A stretch of 38,642 bases of DNA, taken from NCBI GenBank assembly GCA_947479915.1, contig CANKAU010000020.1, positions 1 to 38,642 on the forward strand. The letters are read 5' to 3'. Position numbers and translations under genes: made by a program. Of the stretch, positions 1 through 7,963 are shown piece after piece. How positions within the stretch are numbered: the first letter of the stretch is position 1; each line of letters begins with the position of its first letter. This stretch comes from Chloroflexota bacterium (GTDB taxonomy: Bacteria; Chloroflexota; Dehalococcoidia; UBA2979). The notes beneath the pieces are model-generated. The model was not told the DNA's origin. It ran no database searches and worked only from the letters and a program-made list of their open reading frames with translations.

Positions 1-126
1 AGCGGGCGAGAGGGCCGATCGGACGCGCGGGCGCTTGCGGTCGTGGCTGACCCTCGTATGCTGCCACGGCTGGAGTTCGACGAGCACCGCCCCGGGGGCG
101 AGTCCGGCGTCGCTCCCGAGAACTGA
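1..126 (+). CDS. C-terminal end of an unidentified protein (cut by window edge)
   Basis: Frame 1 is open from the first base to a TGA at 124-126, giving the last 41 residues of a protein that begins outside the window. The tail contains LPRLEFDEHRPGG and ends in VAPEN. It has no recognisable motif, so the family is unknown. The stop lies 25 bp before the FAH-family start, and a good ribosome binding site follows it, so the two genes could be co-transcribed. An open frame this short in GC-rich DNA can also arise by chance, hence the modest confidence. Confidence 0.45.
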   Translation, partial: SGREGRSDARALAVVADPRMLPRLEFDEHRPGGESGVAPEN

Positions 127-151
127 TGGAACATCCCCAAGGGAGCAAGAC

Positions 152-1066
152 ATGAAGCTGCTGTTCTTCGATGACTTCAAGCTCGGCGTCCTCAACGGCA
201 CGGACGTGGTGGACGTCATGGACGTGGTGAAGGACGTCCCGCGCATCCACCCGCAGGACCTGATCGCGGGCGTCATCGAGCGGTGGGACGAGTACAAGCC
301 GCTCCTGGAGGCTGCCTCGAAGGGTGCGGGCGTGCCCGTGTCCAGCGTGCGCATCCGGCCGCCGCTGCCGCGCCCCGCGAACATCGCGTGCATGGCCGTG
401 AACTTCCTGGAGGGTCGCGACGCGCCGGTGCCGATCAACGCCTTCAACAAGTCCCCCGGCGCGATCATCGGCAACAACGACACCATGGTGCTGCCGGACA
501 TGCCCGCGCAGATCTTCGAGGGCGAGGCGGAGATGGCGATCGTCATCGGCAAGCGCGCGCGCAATGTGCCCGCTTCCGAGGCGATGAGCTACATCTTCGG
601 CTACACGAACTTCATCGACGGTTCGGCGCGCGGGCTCGCCCCGCAGTTCTACCAGGTGAAGTCGCGCGAGACGTTCGCGCCGATCGGCCCGTTCATCGTC
701 ACCGCTGACGAGATCCCCGACCCGCAGCACGTGCAGATCAAGCTGTGGAACAACGGCACGTTGATGCAGGACTACAACACCGACGACATGGGTCACAAGA
801 TCCCGCGCTGCATCGAGTTCATCTCGGCGCAGCACACGCTGGAGGCGGGCGACATCCTCGCGCTGGGCACCAACCACGGCGGCCTGAACCCGTTCATGGA
901 CGGCGACAAGATCGAGATCGAGGGCGAGGGCCTCGGCCGCCTCACGGTCACCGTCAAGGACGACCTGAAGCGCACGTGGAAGCGCGAGACGCGCGGCGAG
1001 CGTGCGAAGGCGGGCCTCGAGGGGTTCACCCCGCAGGTCGGCGGAAAGTACGCCCCGCAGGCCTAG
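152..1066 (+). CDS. Fumarylacetoacetate hydrolase (FAH) family protein
   Basis: A 304-residue protein of the FAH / 2-keto-4-pentenoate hydratase-isomerase superfamily, which cleaves or isomerises beta-diketo or acylpyruvate compounds with a divalent metal. The metal-binding ExE lies in FEGEAEMAIVIGK (E125, E127). The third acidic ligand is probably D156 in FGYTNFIDGSAR. The lysine and glycine-rich loop follow in FYQVKSRETFAPIGP. The C-terminus has the family's LEAGDILALGTNHGG segment. The start at 152 was chosen because GGGAGCAAGAC precedes it and the protein opens directly into MKLLFFDDF; upstream in-frame codons encode unrelated sequence. The substrate cannot be told from sequence. The other catabolic genes nearby fit a role in aromatic or keto-acid degradation. 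Confidence 0.9.
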   Translation: MKLLFFDDFKLGVLNGTDVVDVMDVVKDVPRIHPQDLIAGVIERWDEYKPLLEAASKGAGVPVSSVRIRPPLPRPANIACMAVNFLEGRDAPVPINAFNKSPGAIIGNNDTMVLPDMPAQIFEGEAEMAIVIGKRARNVPASEAMSYIFGYTNFIDGSARGLAPQFYQVKSRETFAPIGPFIVTADEIPDPQHVQIKLWNNGTLMQDYNTDDMGHKIPRCIEFISAQHTLEAGDILALGTNHGGLNPFMDGDKIEIEGEGLGRLTVTVKDDLKRTWKRETRGERAKAGLEGFTPQVGGKYAPQA

Positions 1067-1089
1067 CAGCCCGCGCGCGGACATCGACC

Positions 1090-1117
1090 GGACGGGCGGC
1101 CTCGCGGCCGCCCGTCC
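1090..1117 (+). terminator. Rho-independent-type hairpin after the FAH-family gene
   Basis: A 12-bp perfect stem (GGACGGGCGGCC paired with GGCCGCCCGTCC) with a TCGC loop lies 24 bp after the FAH-family stop. No long U-tract follows, which is common in GC-rich bacteria. Confidence 0.6.
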
Positions 1118-1190
1118 TGCGTTCAGCGCGCACCTGATCGAGGCTGCCCGGGAAGTTGGTCGAGAAATTTCTCCCGACGCGCCTCGATGC

Positions 1191-1217
1191 TGTCGATCCG
1201 GGGGGTGCCCGATCGAC
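1191..1217 (+). promoter_or_regulatory. Candidate ECF42-type promoter for the DGPF-sigma operon
   Basis: TGTCGA at 1191-1196 is followed after 17 bp by CGAC at 1214-1217. From memory, this matches the promoter described for ECF42 sigma factors: TGTCGA at -35 and CGA/TC at -10. The site is about 50 bp upstream of a DGPF-protein gene, the usual ECF42 target, which itself precedes an ECF42-like sigma gene. The operon is therefore probably autoregulated. A six-plus-four-base match could occur by chance, but the position is the expected one. Confidence 0.6.
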
Positions 1218-1267
1218 GTGTAAGTAGAGACGGCCCGTCGGCCGCTCCGCGACGAAGGGAACGAACA

Positions 1268-1690
1268 ATGCGATTCATGGTGATCGTCAAAGAAGACCAG
1301 GACTCCGAGGCCGGGAAGCTCCCGCCCCCCGAGCTGTTCGAGGCGATGGGCAAGTTCAACGAGGAGCTGGTGAAGGCGGGCGTCATGCTCTCCGCCGAGG
1401 GGCTGCTCCCCTCCTCGAAGGGCTTCCGCATGAAATACGAAGGCGAGAAGCGCACGATCATCGACGGCCCATTCGCGGAGGCGAAGGAGCTGGTGGGCGG
1501 GTTCTGGATCCTTCAGGTGAAGTCCCGCGACGAGGTCATCGAGTGGATGAAGCGCGCACCGTTCGACGGCGGCGTCGAGATTGAGATCCGGCAGATCGGC
1601 GAGCTCGCTGATTACGGCGACGCCGTCCCGGACTCCGTGAAGGAGCAGGAGCGCCGCCTGCGATCCGCGATCGAGGGGCAGCAGAAGTAG
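1268..1690 (+). CDS. YCII-related DGPF-domain protein
   Basis: A 140-residue protein of the YciI-like/DGPF family. It begins MRFMVIVKED, has the pattern expected of the ferredoxin-like alpha/beta fold, and carries the naming motif D66-G67-P68-F69 in TIIDGPFAEAKELVGGFW. The biochemical role of DGPF proteins is not established. They are the conserved genomic partners, and likely targets, of ECF42 sigma factors, and the next gene is one. The start at 1268 follows GAAGGGAACGAACA. The stop is 65 bp before the sigma gene, consistent with one transcript. A candidate ECF42 promoter lies upstream. Confidence 0.9.
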   Translation: MRFMVIVKEDQDSEAGKLPPPELFEAMGKFNEELVKAGVMLSAEGLLPSSKGFRMKYEGEKRTIIDGPFAEAKELVGGFWILQVKSRDEVIEWMKRAPFDGGVEIEIRQIGELADYGDAVPDSVKEQERRLRSAIEGQQK

Positions 1691-1755
1691 TTCCCGGCGC
1701 GCCTCGACCGCGACTGGTTGCCATCGATCGTTCGCGGGTGGTGTGATCGGGGGAC

Positions 1756-3018
1756 ATGACTGCCCCCGACACCCACCGCGCGATCGAGGCCGTCTGGCGC
1801 ATCGAGTCTGCACGCCTGACCGCGGGCGTGGCGCGCGTGTTGCGTGACGTCGGCATCGCCGAGGAGCTCGCGCAGGACGCGCTGGTCGCGGCGCTGGAGC
1901 AGTGGCCGACCTCTGGCATCCCGAAGAACCCTGGCGCGTGGCTGATGACGACGGCGAAACGCCGCGCGATCGACCTCGTGCGGCGCAACGCCCGCCTCGA
2001 GGATCGGCAGGGCGCGCTCGAACGGGACTTCGAGGACCGGCAGGAGCGCACGACCGCGGACTTCGACGCCGTGGAGGAAGACGTGGGCGACGATCTGCTC
2101 CGCCTCGTCTTCACGTCCTGCCACCCCGTGCTGAATGCCGAGGCACGCACTGCACTCACGCTCCGCCTCCTCGGAGGGCTGTCGACGGCGGAGATCGCCC
2201 GCGCCTTCCTCGCATCGGAGTCCACGATCGCCCAGCGCATCGTCCGCGCGAAACGGACGCTGGCCGAGGCGCACGTCCCGTACGAGGTGCCGACCGGCGA
2301 CGATCTCCACGCGCGCCTCGCCTCCGTGCTGGAGGTGATCTACCTCGTATTCAACGAGGGCTACTCCGCGACGGCCGGCGACGACTGGATGCGTCCCGCA
2401 CTGTGCGAGGACGCGCTGCGGCTGGGACGCATCCTCGCGGAGTTGATGCCGCGGGAGGCCGAGGTGCACGGGCTCGTCGCGCTGATGGAGATCCAGGCCT
2501 CGCGGATGCGCGCGCGGACGGACGCCGCCGGGGAGCCGGTGCTGCTGCTGGAGCAGAACCGCGGTCGCTGGGATCACCTGCTGATCCAGCGCGGACTCGC
2601 CGCCCTCGCGCGGGCCGAGGCGCTGGGCGCGGCGCACGGGCCGTACACGCTGCAGGCCGCACTGGCGGCGTGCCACGCGCGCGCCCGCGCTGCCGAGGAG
2701 ACCGACTGGGCGCGGATCGTCGCGCTCTACGACGAACTCGGCGAGATCGGGCCGTCGCCGGTGGTCGCGCTGAACCGGTCGGTCGCCGTCGGGATGGCCT
2801 CCGGGCCTGCGGCCGGGCTGGCCGCCGTCGACGCGCTCCGTGAGGAGCCCGCGCTGCGCGGATACCACCTGCTGCCGACCGTCCGGGGCGACCTGCTGGC
2901 GAAGCTCGGCCGTCTCGACGAGGCGCGCGAGGAGTTCGAGCGGGCAGCAGCGCTCACGCACAACGCCCGCGAGCGCGCGCTGCTCCTCGGACGCGCCCGC
3001 CAGGCCGCGGGCGGCTGA
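1756..3018 (+). CDS. ECF sigma factor, ECF42-like, with C-terminal TPR-like extension
   Basis: A 420-residue protein, about twice the length of a plain ECF sigma factor. Residues about 10-75 form the sigma2 region (ELAQDALVAALEQWP, then AWLMTTAKRRAIDLVRR, typical of 2.4). Residues about 115-172 form sigma4, with the helix-turn-helix GGLSTAEIARAFLASESTIAQRI. Residues about 180-420 are a helical extension containing VFNEGYSA and TPR-like repeats near the end (KLGRLDEAREEFERAAAL). In the ECF42 group this extension replaces an anti-sigma factor and is needed for activity. The adjacent DGPF gene agrees with that assignment. The ATG at 1756 follows TCGGGGGAC. No anti-sigma gene is seen nearby. Confidence 0.9.
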   Translation: MTAPDTHRAIEAVWRIESARLTAGVARVLRDVGIAEELAQDALVAALEQWPTSGIPKNPGAWLMTTAKRRAIDLVRRNARLEDRQGALERDFEDRQERTTADFDAVEEDVGDDLLRLVFTSCHPVLNAEARTALTLRLLGGLSTAEIARAFLASESTIAQRIVRAKRTLAEAHVPYEVPTGDDLHARLASVLEVIYLVFNEGYSATAGDDWMRPALCEDALRLGRILAELMPREAEVHGLVALMEIQASRMRARTDAAGEPVLLLEQNRGRWDHLLIQRGLAALARAEALGAAHGPYTLQAALAACHARARAAEETDWARIVALYDELGEIGPSPVVALNRSVAVGMASGPAAGLAAVDALREEPALRGYHLLPTVRGDLLAKLGRLDEAREEFERAAALTHNARERALLLGRARQAAGG

Positions 3019-3095
3019 ACGCGCAGCGCACGACGGCAGGAGCACCGCGAGGAGTACCATCCCCCGGTTCAACGCGAACGAGCACGGGGGGAACC

Positions 3096-3485
3096 ATGAC
3101 CACTGGCATGTCGGCAGCCGAGCAGGAACTGGCAGCGGCGCAGCGCGCGCGCTTCGACGCGACGATCGCGGGCGACACCGCGGCGCTGGAACGCCTCATG
3201 GGCGATGACATCACGTACTTCCACAGCACCGGCCGGCAGGACACGAAGCGCAGCTTCATTGACGGTCTCGTGACCCGCGGCCAGCCGTACCGCGCCTTTG
3301 GCGTCGAGGGGCTGACGGTCCGCGTGTTCGGCGACGCCGGTGTGACCTCGGCAGTGATCCGGCTCACGCTGCGCAACGCCGAGGGCGTGGAAGACACGCA
3401 CCCGTCGCGCTGCACGCAGGTGTGGGCGAAGCGGGACGGCGGCTGGCAGGAAGTGCTCTGGCAGGCGACCCGCATCCCGGAGTAA
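3096..3485 (+). CDS. NTF2-like / DUF4440-type small protein
   Basis: A 129-residue protein with the look of the SnoaL/NTF2 fold: an N-terminal helix AAQRARFDATIAGDTAALERLMGDD, a short strand with TYFHSTGR, and a sheet that ends in a conserved tryptophan strand (TQVWAKRDGGWQEVLWQAT). Relatives include ketosteroid-isomerase-like enzymes and small ligand-binding proteins, so a specific reaction cannot be assigned. The ATG at 3096 has a strong GGGGGGAACC site. A TACCAT element at 3055-3060 could be its -10 box, so it may be transcribed apart from the sigma operon, which ends 77 bp upstream. Confidence 0.8.
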   Translation: MTTGMSAAEQELAAAQRARFDATIAGDTAALERLMGDDITYFHSTGRQDTKRSFIDGLVTRGQPYRAFGVEGLTVRVFGDAGVTSAVIRLTLRNAEGVEDTHPSRCTQVWAKRDGGWQEVLWQATRIPE

Positions 3486-3504
3486 CCGCGCTCCGATCGA
3501 GGAG

Positions 3505-3536
3505 CCCCGGCGCCGCAAGCGCGACCGGGTTTCCTC
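3505..3536 (+). terminator. Possible imperfect terminator after the NTF2-like gene
   Basis: CCCCGG and CCGGG arms (about 3505-3510 and 3525-3529) flank a GC-rich interior with CGC/GCG pairing, followed by TTTCCTCG. The stem is imperfect, so this is tentative. Confidence 0.3.
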
Positions 3537-3556
3537 GTCAGTGGGTACGCGGTACT

Positions 3557-3595
3557 TTCAGACGGCACGTTCAGACCGCACATTCAGACGGCGAC
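3557..3595 (+). repeat. Three tandem 13-bp repeats upstream of the MFS exporter
   Basis: TTCAGACGGCACG (3557-3569), TTCAGACCGCACA (3570-3582) and TTCAGACGGCGAC (3583-3595) lie head to tail, all starting TTCAGAC. The array ends 22 bp before the exporter's GTG start. A TACTTT at 3553-3558 could be a -10 box, which would put the array in the 5' leader or across the transcription start. The spacing suits a regulator binding repeated half-sites, but no regulator gene is adjacent. Confidence 0.7.
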
Positions 3596-3617
3596 GACCG
3601 GCCAACCGGAGGCGACA

Positions 3618-4868
3618 GTGCTGAAGAACTTCACCGCCCGCTTCGGCGTAGCGCTGCAATACCCGGAATTCCGCTGGCTCTGGATGGCGAACGCCAGCTC
3701 GCAGGCAGCCTCGTGGGCGCTGATCGTGACGCGCGGCTTTCTCATCTACCACCAGTCGGGTTCGTCGTTCTACGTCGGACTGTCCACCTTCGCCGCGATG
3801 GGGCCGATGCTCGTTGTGCCGCCAATCATCGGCGTGCTCGCGGACCGCATGGACCGCCGCCGCATCCTGTCGATGGCGTATCTCCTCGACATCGCGCAGA
3901 GCCTCGCGCTGATGATCCTCGCGGCCACCGGGCTGATCGAGGTGTGGATGATCATCGCGCTGTCATTCGTGAACGGCGTGTCCCGCGCGACCCAGCTGCC
4001 CACATCGCAGGCGCTCGCCGCTTCCCTCGTGCCACGTGAGCGGCTGCTGAACGCGCTGTCGCTCAACGCCTCCACGCAGCACGGTTCGAGGCTGATCGGC
4101 CCGGGCATCGTCACGCCGATCCTCGCCGTCGGCGGCGCGCCGGCCGCATTCGGCGTCGCGGTGATCCTCTACGTGATCGCGCTGTGGCAGGCGAGGTCGA
4201 TGTCGCCGCAGCCCCCGCAGCCGGCGACGGGCCGGGGGTTCATCGAGGACTTCTTCAGCGGCCTGGCCTATGTGTACGACCGGCCCGTGATGCGGCTCAT
4301 GCTCGTCATCCTCGTGGCTCACTGCGGCCTGACGATGGCGTTCGAGTCGTTGCTGCCGGGCTTCGCGCACAACCGCCTGGGCGCCGGAGAGGCCGGCTTC
4401 GGGTGGCTGATGATGGGGGTCGGCTCCGGCGCCTTCATCGCGAGCATCTTCGTGTCGGGGCTGAACACGCACCGCGGGCGCGGGACGGCGCTGATCATCA
4501 CGGGGCTGCTCAGCGGCCTTGGCCAGGTCATGCTGTCGCTCACCACCTCGCTGGCCGTCGGCGTGTTCGCCGCCGCGATCATGGGCGGCGCACAGGCGGG
4601 CTTCATGACGATGGGCCAGGCGGTCACGCAGTCGATCGCGACGAACGAGTACCGCGGCCGGATCGCGAGCATCAACTCGTTCAGCCTCGGCGGGATGATG
4701 GCGCTCATGAACCTGTTCAACGGATCGATCGCGGACACCTTCGGGGCGCAGGAGCTGCTGCTCATCTACGGCCTGACGTTCGCCGCGATCGTGGCGCTGA
4801 CGATCCTGCCGGTCACCGGTCGACAGGTGTACGGCCGGCGCGCGATTCCCGAGGCGCAACTCGCGTGA
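3618..4868 (+). CDS. MFS transporter, EntS/MFS_3-like exporter
   Basis: A 416-residue integral membrane protein with about 12 hydrophobic segments. The loop between helices 2 and 3 carries the MFS signature GVLADRMDRRRIL. The repeat in the second half is weaker. Overall it resembles the EntS / transmembrane secretion effector branch of the MFS, whose members mostly export siderophores, drugs or small metabolites by proton antiport. The cargo is unknown. The GTG start at 3618 is supported by CCGGAGGCGACA just upstream, and the protein then begins LKNFTARFGVALQYPEFRWLW, a typical cytoplasmic entry. It is preceded by a tandem repeat array and overlaps a small downstream membrane peptide gene. 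Confidence 0.9.
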   Translation: MLKNFTARFGVALQYPEFRWLWMANASSQAASWALIVTRGFLIYHQSGSSFYVGLSTFAAMGPMLVVPPIIGVLADRMDRRRILSMAYLLDIAQSLALMILAATGLIEVWMIIALSFVNGVSRATQLPTSQALAASLVPRERLLNALSLNASTQHGSRLIGPGIVTPILAVGGAPAAFGVAVILYVIALWQARSMSPQPPQPATGRGFIEDFFSGLAYVYDRPVMRLMLVILVAHCGLTMAFESLLPGFAHNRLGAGEAGFGWLMMGVGSGAFIASIFVSGLNTHRGRGTALIITGLLSGLGQVMLSLTTSLAVGVFAAAIMGGAQAGFMTMGQAVTQSIATNEYRGRIASINSFSLGGMMALMNLFNGSIADTFGAQELLLIYGLTFAAIVALTILPVTGRQVYGRRAIPEAQLA

Positions 4869-5101
4869 TCTCGCAGCAGCCGGCGCCGCACGTCCCCGAG
4901 CCCGTCCGCATGTCAGCGGGCCTCCTTGCGTTCGTCGCCGTGATGGTCGCGCCCGCGATCATCGCCACAGCGATCGTGACGACGGCCTGGGCCGTGTCGG
5001 ACGAGGTGTACGCGGCCGAGCGCGTCGCAGCCTCGACGGGCGGCCCGCCGCCGGTGGCCGCGTGGAAGAGCGCCGTGGTCGGCATCTGCCCGATCCACTA
5101 G
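4865..5101 (+). CDS. Small single-helix membrane protein coupled to the MFS gene
   Basis: A 78-residue hypothetical protein starting at a GTG whose last two bases lie in the exporter's TGA (GTGA overlap), an arrangement that normally means translational coupling. It has a short hydrophilic N-terminus (QQPAPHVPEPVR), one strongly hydrophobic segment at about residues 17-44 (LLAFVAVMVAPAIIATAIV within it), then a soluble tail ending in VVGICPIH. No family is recognised. The overlap, the membrane segment and the terminator 26 bp after its stop support a real gene that may be an accessory subunit of the exporter. A partner role is inference. Confidence 0.6.
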   Translation: MISQQPAPHVPEPVRMSAGLLAFVAVMVAPAIIATAIVTTAWAVSDEVYAAERVAASTGGPPPVAAWKSAVVGICPIH

Positions 5102-5126
5102 CCATCGATCGATCTCCTGCACACGA

Positions 5127-5152
5127 AGAGGCCCGGCGAATGCCGGGCCTCT
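5127..5152. terminator. Bidirectional terminator between convergent genes
   Basis: A perfect 11-bp stem, AGAGGCCCGGC paired with GCCGGGCCTCT, with a GAAT loop. It lies between the stop of the small membrane peptide (plus) and the end of the ABC permease (minus), and could serve both. Confidence 0.8.
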
Positions 5153-5191
5153 GTGCGTCATGCGATGTCGCGCCGCGCGAGAACCTCGACG

Positions 5192-6046
5192 CTACTTCGC
5201 GAGCGACTTCTCGTAGGCACGCACCGCGAGGGGCGCCGAGATGACGATGATCGCGACGATCCAGATGACGGAGTACGCGATCGGGTGCTGGATCGACCAC
5301 GGATCCTCGGGCACCACGGGGGTGTTCGGGTTGCCAAAGAGGATGCGCGCCGCGTCGGACAACGTGGTGACGGGGTTCCACTCGGCGACGACGCGGAGCA
5401 GTCCCGGCATCGTCCGCGTCGGCACGAAGGTGCTCGCCATGAACGTGAGCGGAAACAGCACCACGAAGCCGGTGCCCGTTACGCCCTCGGGCGTCGCGAT
5501 CACGCTGCCGAGCAGGATGCCGACCCAGATCATCGCGAACGAGAATCCGAGGAGCAGCGCGTAGCCGAGGATCGCGTCGGCGATGCTCGAGTGGACGCGC
5601 CAGCCTATCGCGAGGCCGCACAGCGACATCAGCACGATCGGCAGCATCGACTTCAGCAGGTTGGTGAGCGCGTGCCCGCCGAGGACGGCGCCGCGCGCGA
5701 TCGGTAGCGAGCGGAAACGATCGATCGCCTGGTTCTTGCGATCCGTTGCCAGCGAGAGCGCGACACCGAACGCGGTGAACACCACGGTCTGCGCGAAGAT
5801 GCCGCCCATCAGGAACTCGCGATACTCGCCGCCGCCGGGCACCGCGATCGCGCCGCCGAAGACGTAGGCGAACAGCAGCACGAACATCACCGGCTGGATC
5901 GTGGCGTCCGTGAGCTGCTCCGGCTGCCGCACGAGGTGCGTGAGCCCTCGACGCGCGATCACCCAGGTGTCGTGTAGCAGGCCGCGCGAACGGTAGGGCT
6001 CAGTCCGCACCGTGGCGGTGGGACGAGAAATCGTCGTGTCGGTCAT
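5192..6046 (-). CDS. ABC-2 type transporter permease (DrrB-like)
   Basis: A 284-residue membrane protein with about six hydrophobic segments and the ABC-2 family pattern: a cytoplasmic N-terminus (LHDTWVIARRGLTHLVRQPEQ), helix 1 with MFVLLFAYVFGGAI, the loop RFRSLPIARGAVLGG that contacts the ATPase, and the late segment LTFMASTFVPTRTMPGLL. This is the DrrB/daunorubicin-type exporter permease pattern. It pairs with the ATPase upstream in the same operon. The ATPase TGA overlaps the permease start: either ATG at 6049 or ATG at 6046. I chose 6046 because GGGAGG then sits six bases away. The exported compound is unknown. Confidence 0.9.
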   Translation of the reverse strand: MTDTTISRPTATVRTEPYRSRGLLHDTWVIARRGLTHLVRQPEQLTDATIQPVMFVLLFAYVFGGAIAVPGGGEYREFLMGGIFAQTVVFTAFGVALSLATDRKNQAIDRFRSLPIARGAVLGGHALTNLLKSMLPIVLMSLCGLAIGWRVHSSIADAILGYALLLGFSFAMIWVGILLGSVIATPEGVTGTGFVVLFPLTFMASTFVPTRTMPGLLRVVAEWNPVTTLSDAARILFGNPNTPVVPEDPWSIQHPIAYSVIWIVAIIVISAPLAVRAYEKSLAK

Positions 6047-7026
6047 CATCGACCTCCCGCGGGGACGCCCGCGTCGTCGGCATTGGCGGGCTGGCCGGTC
6101 AGTTCGAGGAACACTTCGTCGAGGGTCGGCTGGCGGAGACTCAGATCCTCGACCGCGATACCCGCGGCTCCCAGCGCCTGCGCGGCGCGGACGATCGTCT
6201 GCACACCGTCCGCTGCGGGCGCGATGACCGCGCGTGTCGCCGCCTCGATGACGGCGTGCGCCCCGGTCACCTCGCTCAGCGTGACGGCGGCATCGTTCAG
6301 CCGGGCGGGATCCACCACGACCACGTGGACGTGGTCGCCACCGATCTCGCGCTTCAGTTGCCGCGCGTCGCCCCGCGCGATGATCCGGCCGTGATCGATG
6401 ACGATGATCTCGTCGGCGAGGCGCTCGGCCTCCTCGAGGTACTGCGTGGTGAGCAGGACGCTGGTGCCGCGCTCGACCAGCGTGGCGAGCACGCCCCACA
6501 GCTCGTTGCGTGCGCGCGGGTCGAGGCCCGTGGTCGGTTCGTCGAGGAACAGGACCGACGGGTGCGCGACCAGCGTCGCCGCGAGGTCGAGGCGGCGGCG
6601 CATACCGCCCGAGTAGCCCGCAACCTTCCGGTCGGCGGCATCGTCCAGCGAGAACTCCGTGAGCAACTCGGCCGCGCGGCTCTTCGCCTCGCCACGCCCC
6701 ATCTGGTACAGCTCGCCCAGCATGACGAGGTTCTCGCGGCCGGTGAGCAGCGGGTCAACGGTCGCATCCTGCGCCGCCAACCCGATGCGACGTCGCACCT
6801 CGTGCGGGTGCGTGCGGACGTTGAACCCAGCGACGGTCGCCTCGCCCTCGTCGGCCTCGGAGAGCGTGGTGAGGATGCGCACAGCGGTGGTCTTCCCGGC
6901 CCCGTTCGGGCCGAGGATCGCGGTGACACTCCCGGTCTTGACCTCGAAGTCGACGCCGGCGAGCGCGGTCTTCGCGCCGTAGCGCCGGACGAGGCCGCGG
7001 GCGTAGACCGCGTATTCATCTGGCAT
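6046..7026 (-). CDS. ABC transporter ATP-binding protein (DrrA-like)
   Basis: A 326-residue ATPase with every core motif visible: Walker A GPNGAGKT (39-46), Q-loop glutamine near 86 (LAAQDATVD), signature YSGGMRRRLDLA (138-149) and Walker B VLFLDEPTTGLD (158-169). The switch position reads TTQYLEEAE, with Gln in place of the usual His, a feature common in the DrrA/daunorubicin-resistance subfamily. A C-terminal extension of about 90 residues (THAVIEAATRA-like region ending LSLRQPTLDEVFLELTG) is also typical of that subfamily. It energises the overlapping permease to export a small, probably hydrophobic compound. ATG at 7026 follows GAGGGGCAACC. Confidence 0.95.
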   Translation of the reverse strand: MPDEYAVYARGLVRRYGAKTALAGVDFEVKTGSVTAILGPNGAGKTTAVRILTTLSEADEGEATVAGFNVRTHPHEVRRRIGLAAQDATVDPLLTGRENLVMLGELYQMGRGEAKSRAAELLTEFSLDDAADRKVAGYSGGMRRRLDLAATLVAHPSVLFLDEPTTGLDPRARNELWGVLATLVERGTSVLLTTQYLEEAERLADEIIVIDHGRIIARGDARQLKREIGGDHVHVVVVDPARLNDAAVTLSEVTGAHAVIEAATRAVIAPAADGVQTIVRAAQALGAAGIAVEDLSLRQPTLDEVFLELTGQPANADDAGVPAGGR

Positions 7027-7185
7027 GGTTGCCCCTCGCGTTCGCTTGGTGCGGATGGTGGTCGGGTCACCGCGCGGCGCCGACACGGCGCGCAGACACG
7101 CGATCCACGTTACACGAACGATCCCGATATACACGGCGGGCGACGCTGAAATTCATCGCACTGAGGCCCGGGCGCAGGAGCGCGC

Positions 7186-7935
7186 CTACATGAACTGGCC
7201 GCCGTTGGGGTTGAGCTCCGCCCCCGTGTAGAACGCGCCGCCCGGACCGCACAGGAACACGACGCTCGCCGCGATCTCCTCGGCGGTCGCCTGCCGCCCG
7301 AGCGGGATCCGCTCGAGGAGCCCGGCGCGGTATTCCTCGGACATGACACTCGACATGTCGGTGATGACGGAGCCGGGGCACACGACGTTCGCGGTGATGC
7401 CATACCGCGCGAGTTCCAGCGCCGTCGTCTTGGTGAGCGCGATCATGCCCGCCTTCGCCGCGGTGTAACTCGCCTGCCCCACGTACCCGTGCTGGCCGGT
7501 CATCGACGCGATGTTCACGATGCGCCCGTGGGCGCGGGCACGCATGCCAGGGATCGCCGCTTGCGTGCAATAGAACGCGGACGAGAGGTTCGTGCGCAGC
7601 ACGTCGTCCCAGTCCTCGATCGACATACGGCTGATCGTCTTCGCCCGCGCGATGCCCGCGTTGTTCACGAGGATGTCGACGCGACCAAGCTCGGCCTCCG
7701 CCGTCTCGATGAGCCGCCGAGCCTGCGCAGCGTCGCCGACGTCTGCCTGCACGGCGATCGCCCGCACGCCGAGCGCGGCCGCCTCGGCGCGGCAAGACTC
7801 GGCCGCCTCGGCAGCGTTGACGTAGTTCACCACGACATCCGCGCCCGCCGCTGCCAGCGCGAGGACGCATGCCCGACCGATGCCACGGCTCCCGCCCGTG
7901 ACGACCGCGACCTGTCCACTGAACACTGCCGGCAT
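7186..7935 (-). CDS. SDR family oxidoreductase (FabG/PhaB-like)
   Basis: A 249-residue classical short-chain dehydrogenase. It has the cofactor loop TGGSRGIG (13-20), NNAG (91-94), and the catalytic triad S144, Y157 and K161 (the YTAAK motif). It ends in LNPNGGQFM, like 3-oxoacyl-ACP or acetoacetyl-CoA reductases, so NADP-dependent reduction of a 3-ketoacyl thioester is the best guess; the substrate is unproven. The start at 7935 follows AAGGGAGCCGAG. It lies 159 bp upstream of the DrrA-like gene on the same strand and is divergent from the cytochrome P450 gene, with 137 bp between them. Confidence 0.9.
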   Translation of the reverse strand: MPAVFSGQVAVVTGGSRGIGRACVLALAAAGADVVVNYVNAAEAAESCRAEAAALGVRAIAVQADVGDAAQARRLIETAEAELGRVDILVNNAGIARAKTISRMSIEDWDDVLRTNLSSAFYCTQAAIPGMRARAHGRIVNIASMTGQHGYVGQASYTAAKAGMIALTKTTALELARYGITANVVCPGSVITDMSSVMSEEYRAGLLERIPLGRQATAEEIAASVVFLCGPGGAFYTGAELNPNGGQFM

Positions 7936-7963
7936 CTCGGCTCCCTTCGCGCGCTTTCGTCCG

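Noticed and set aside
3557-3595. The 13-bp repeats as a CRISPR array or replication iterons.
   Set aside because: No spacers between copies, repeats too short for CRISPR, and no replication initiator nearby.
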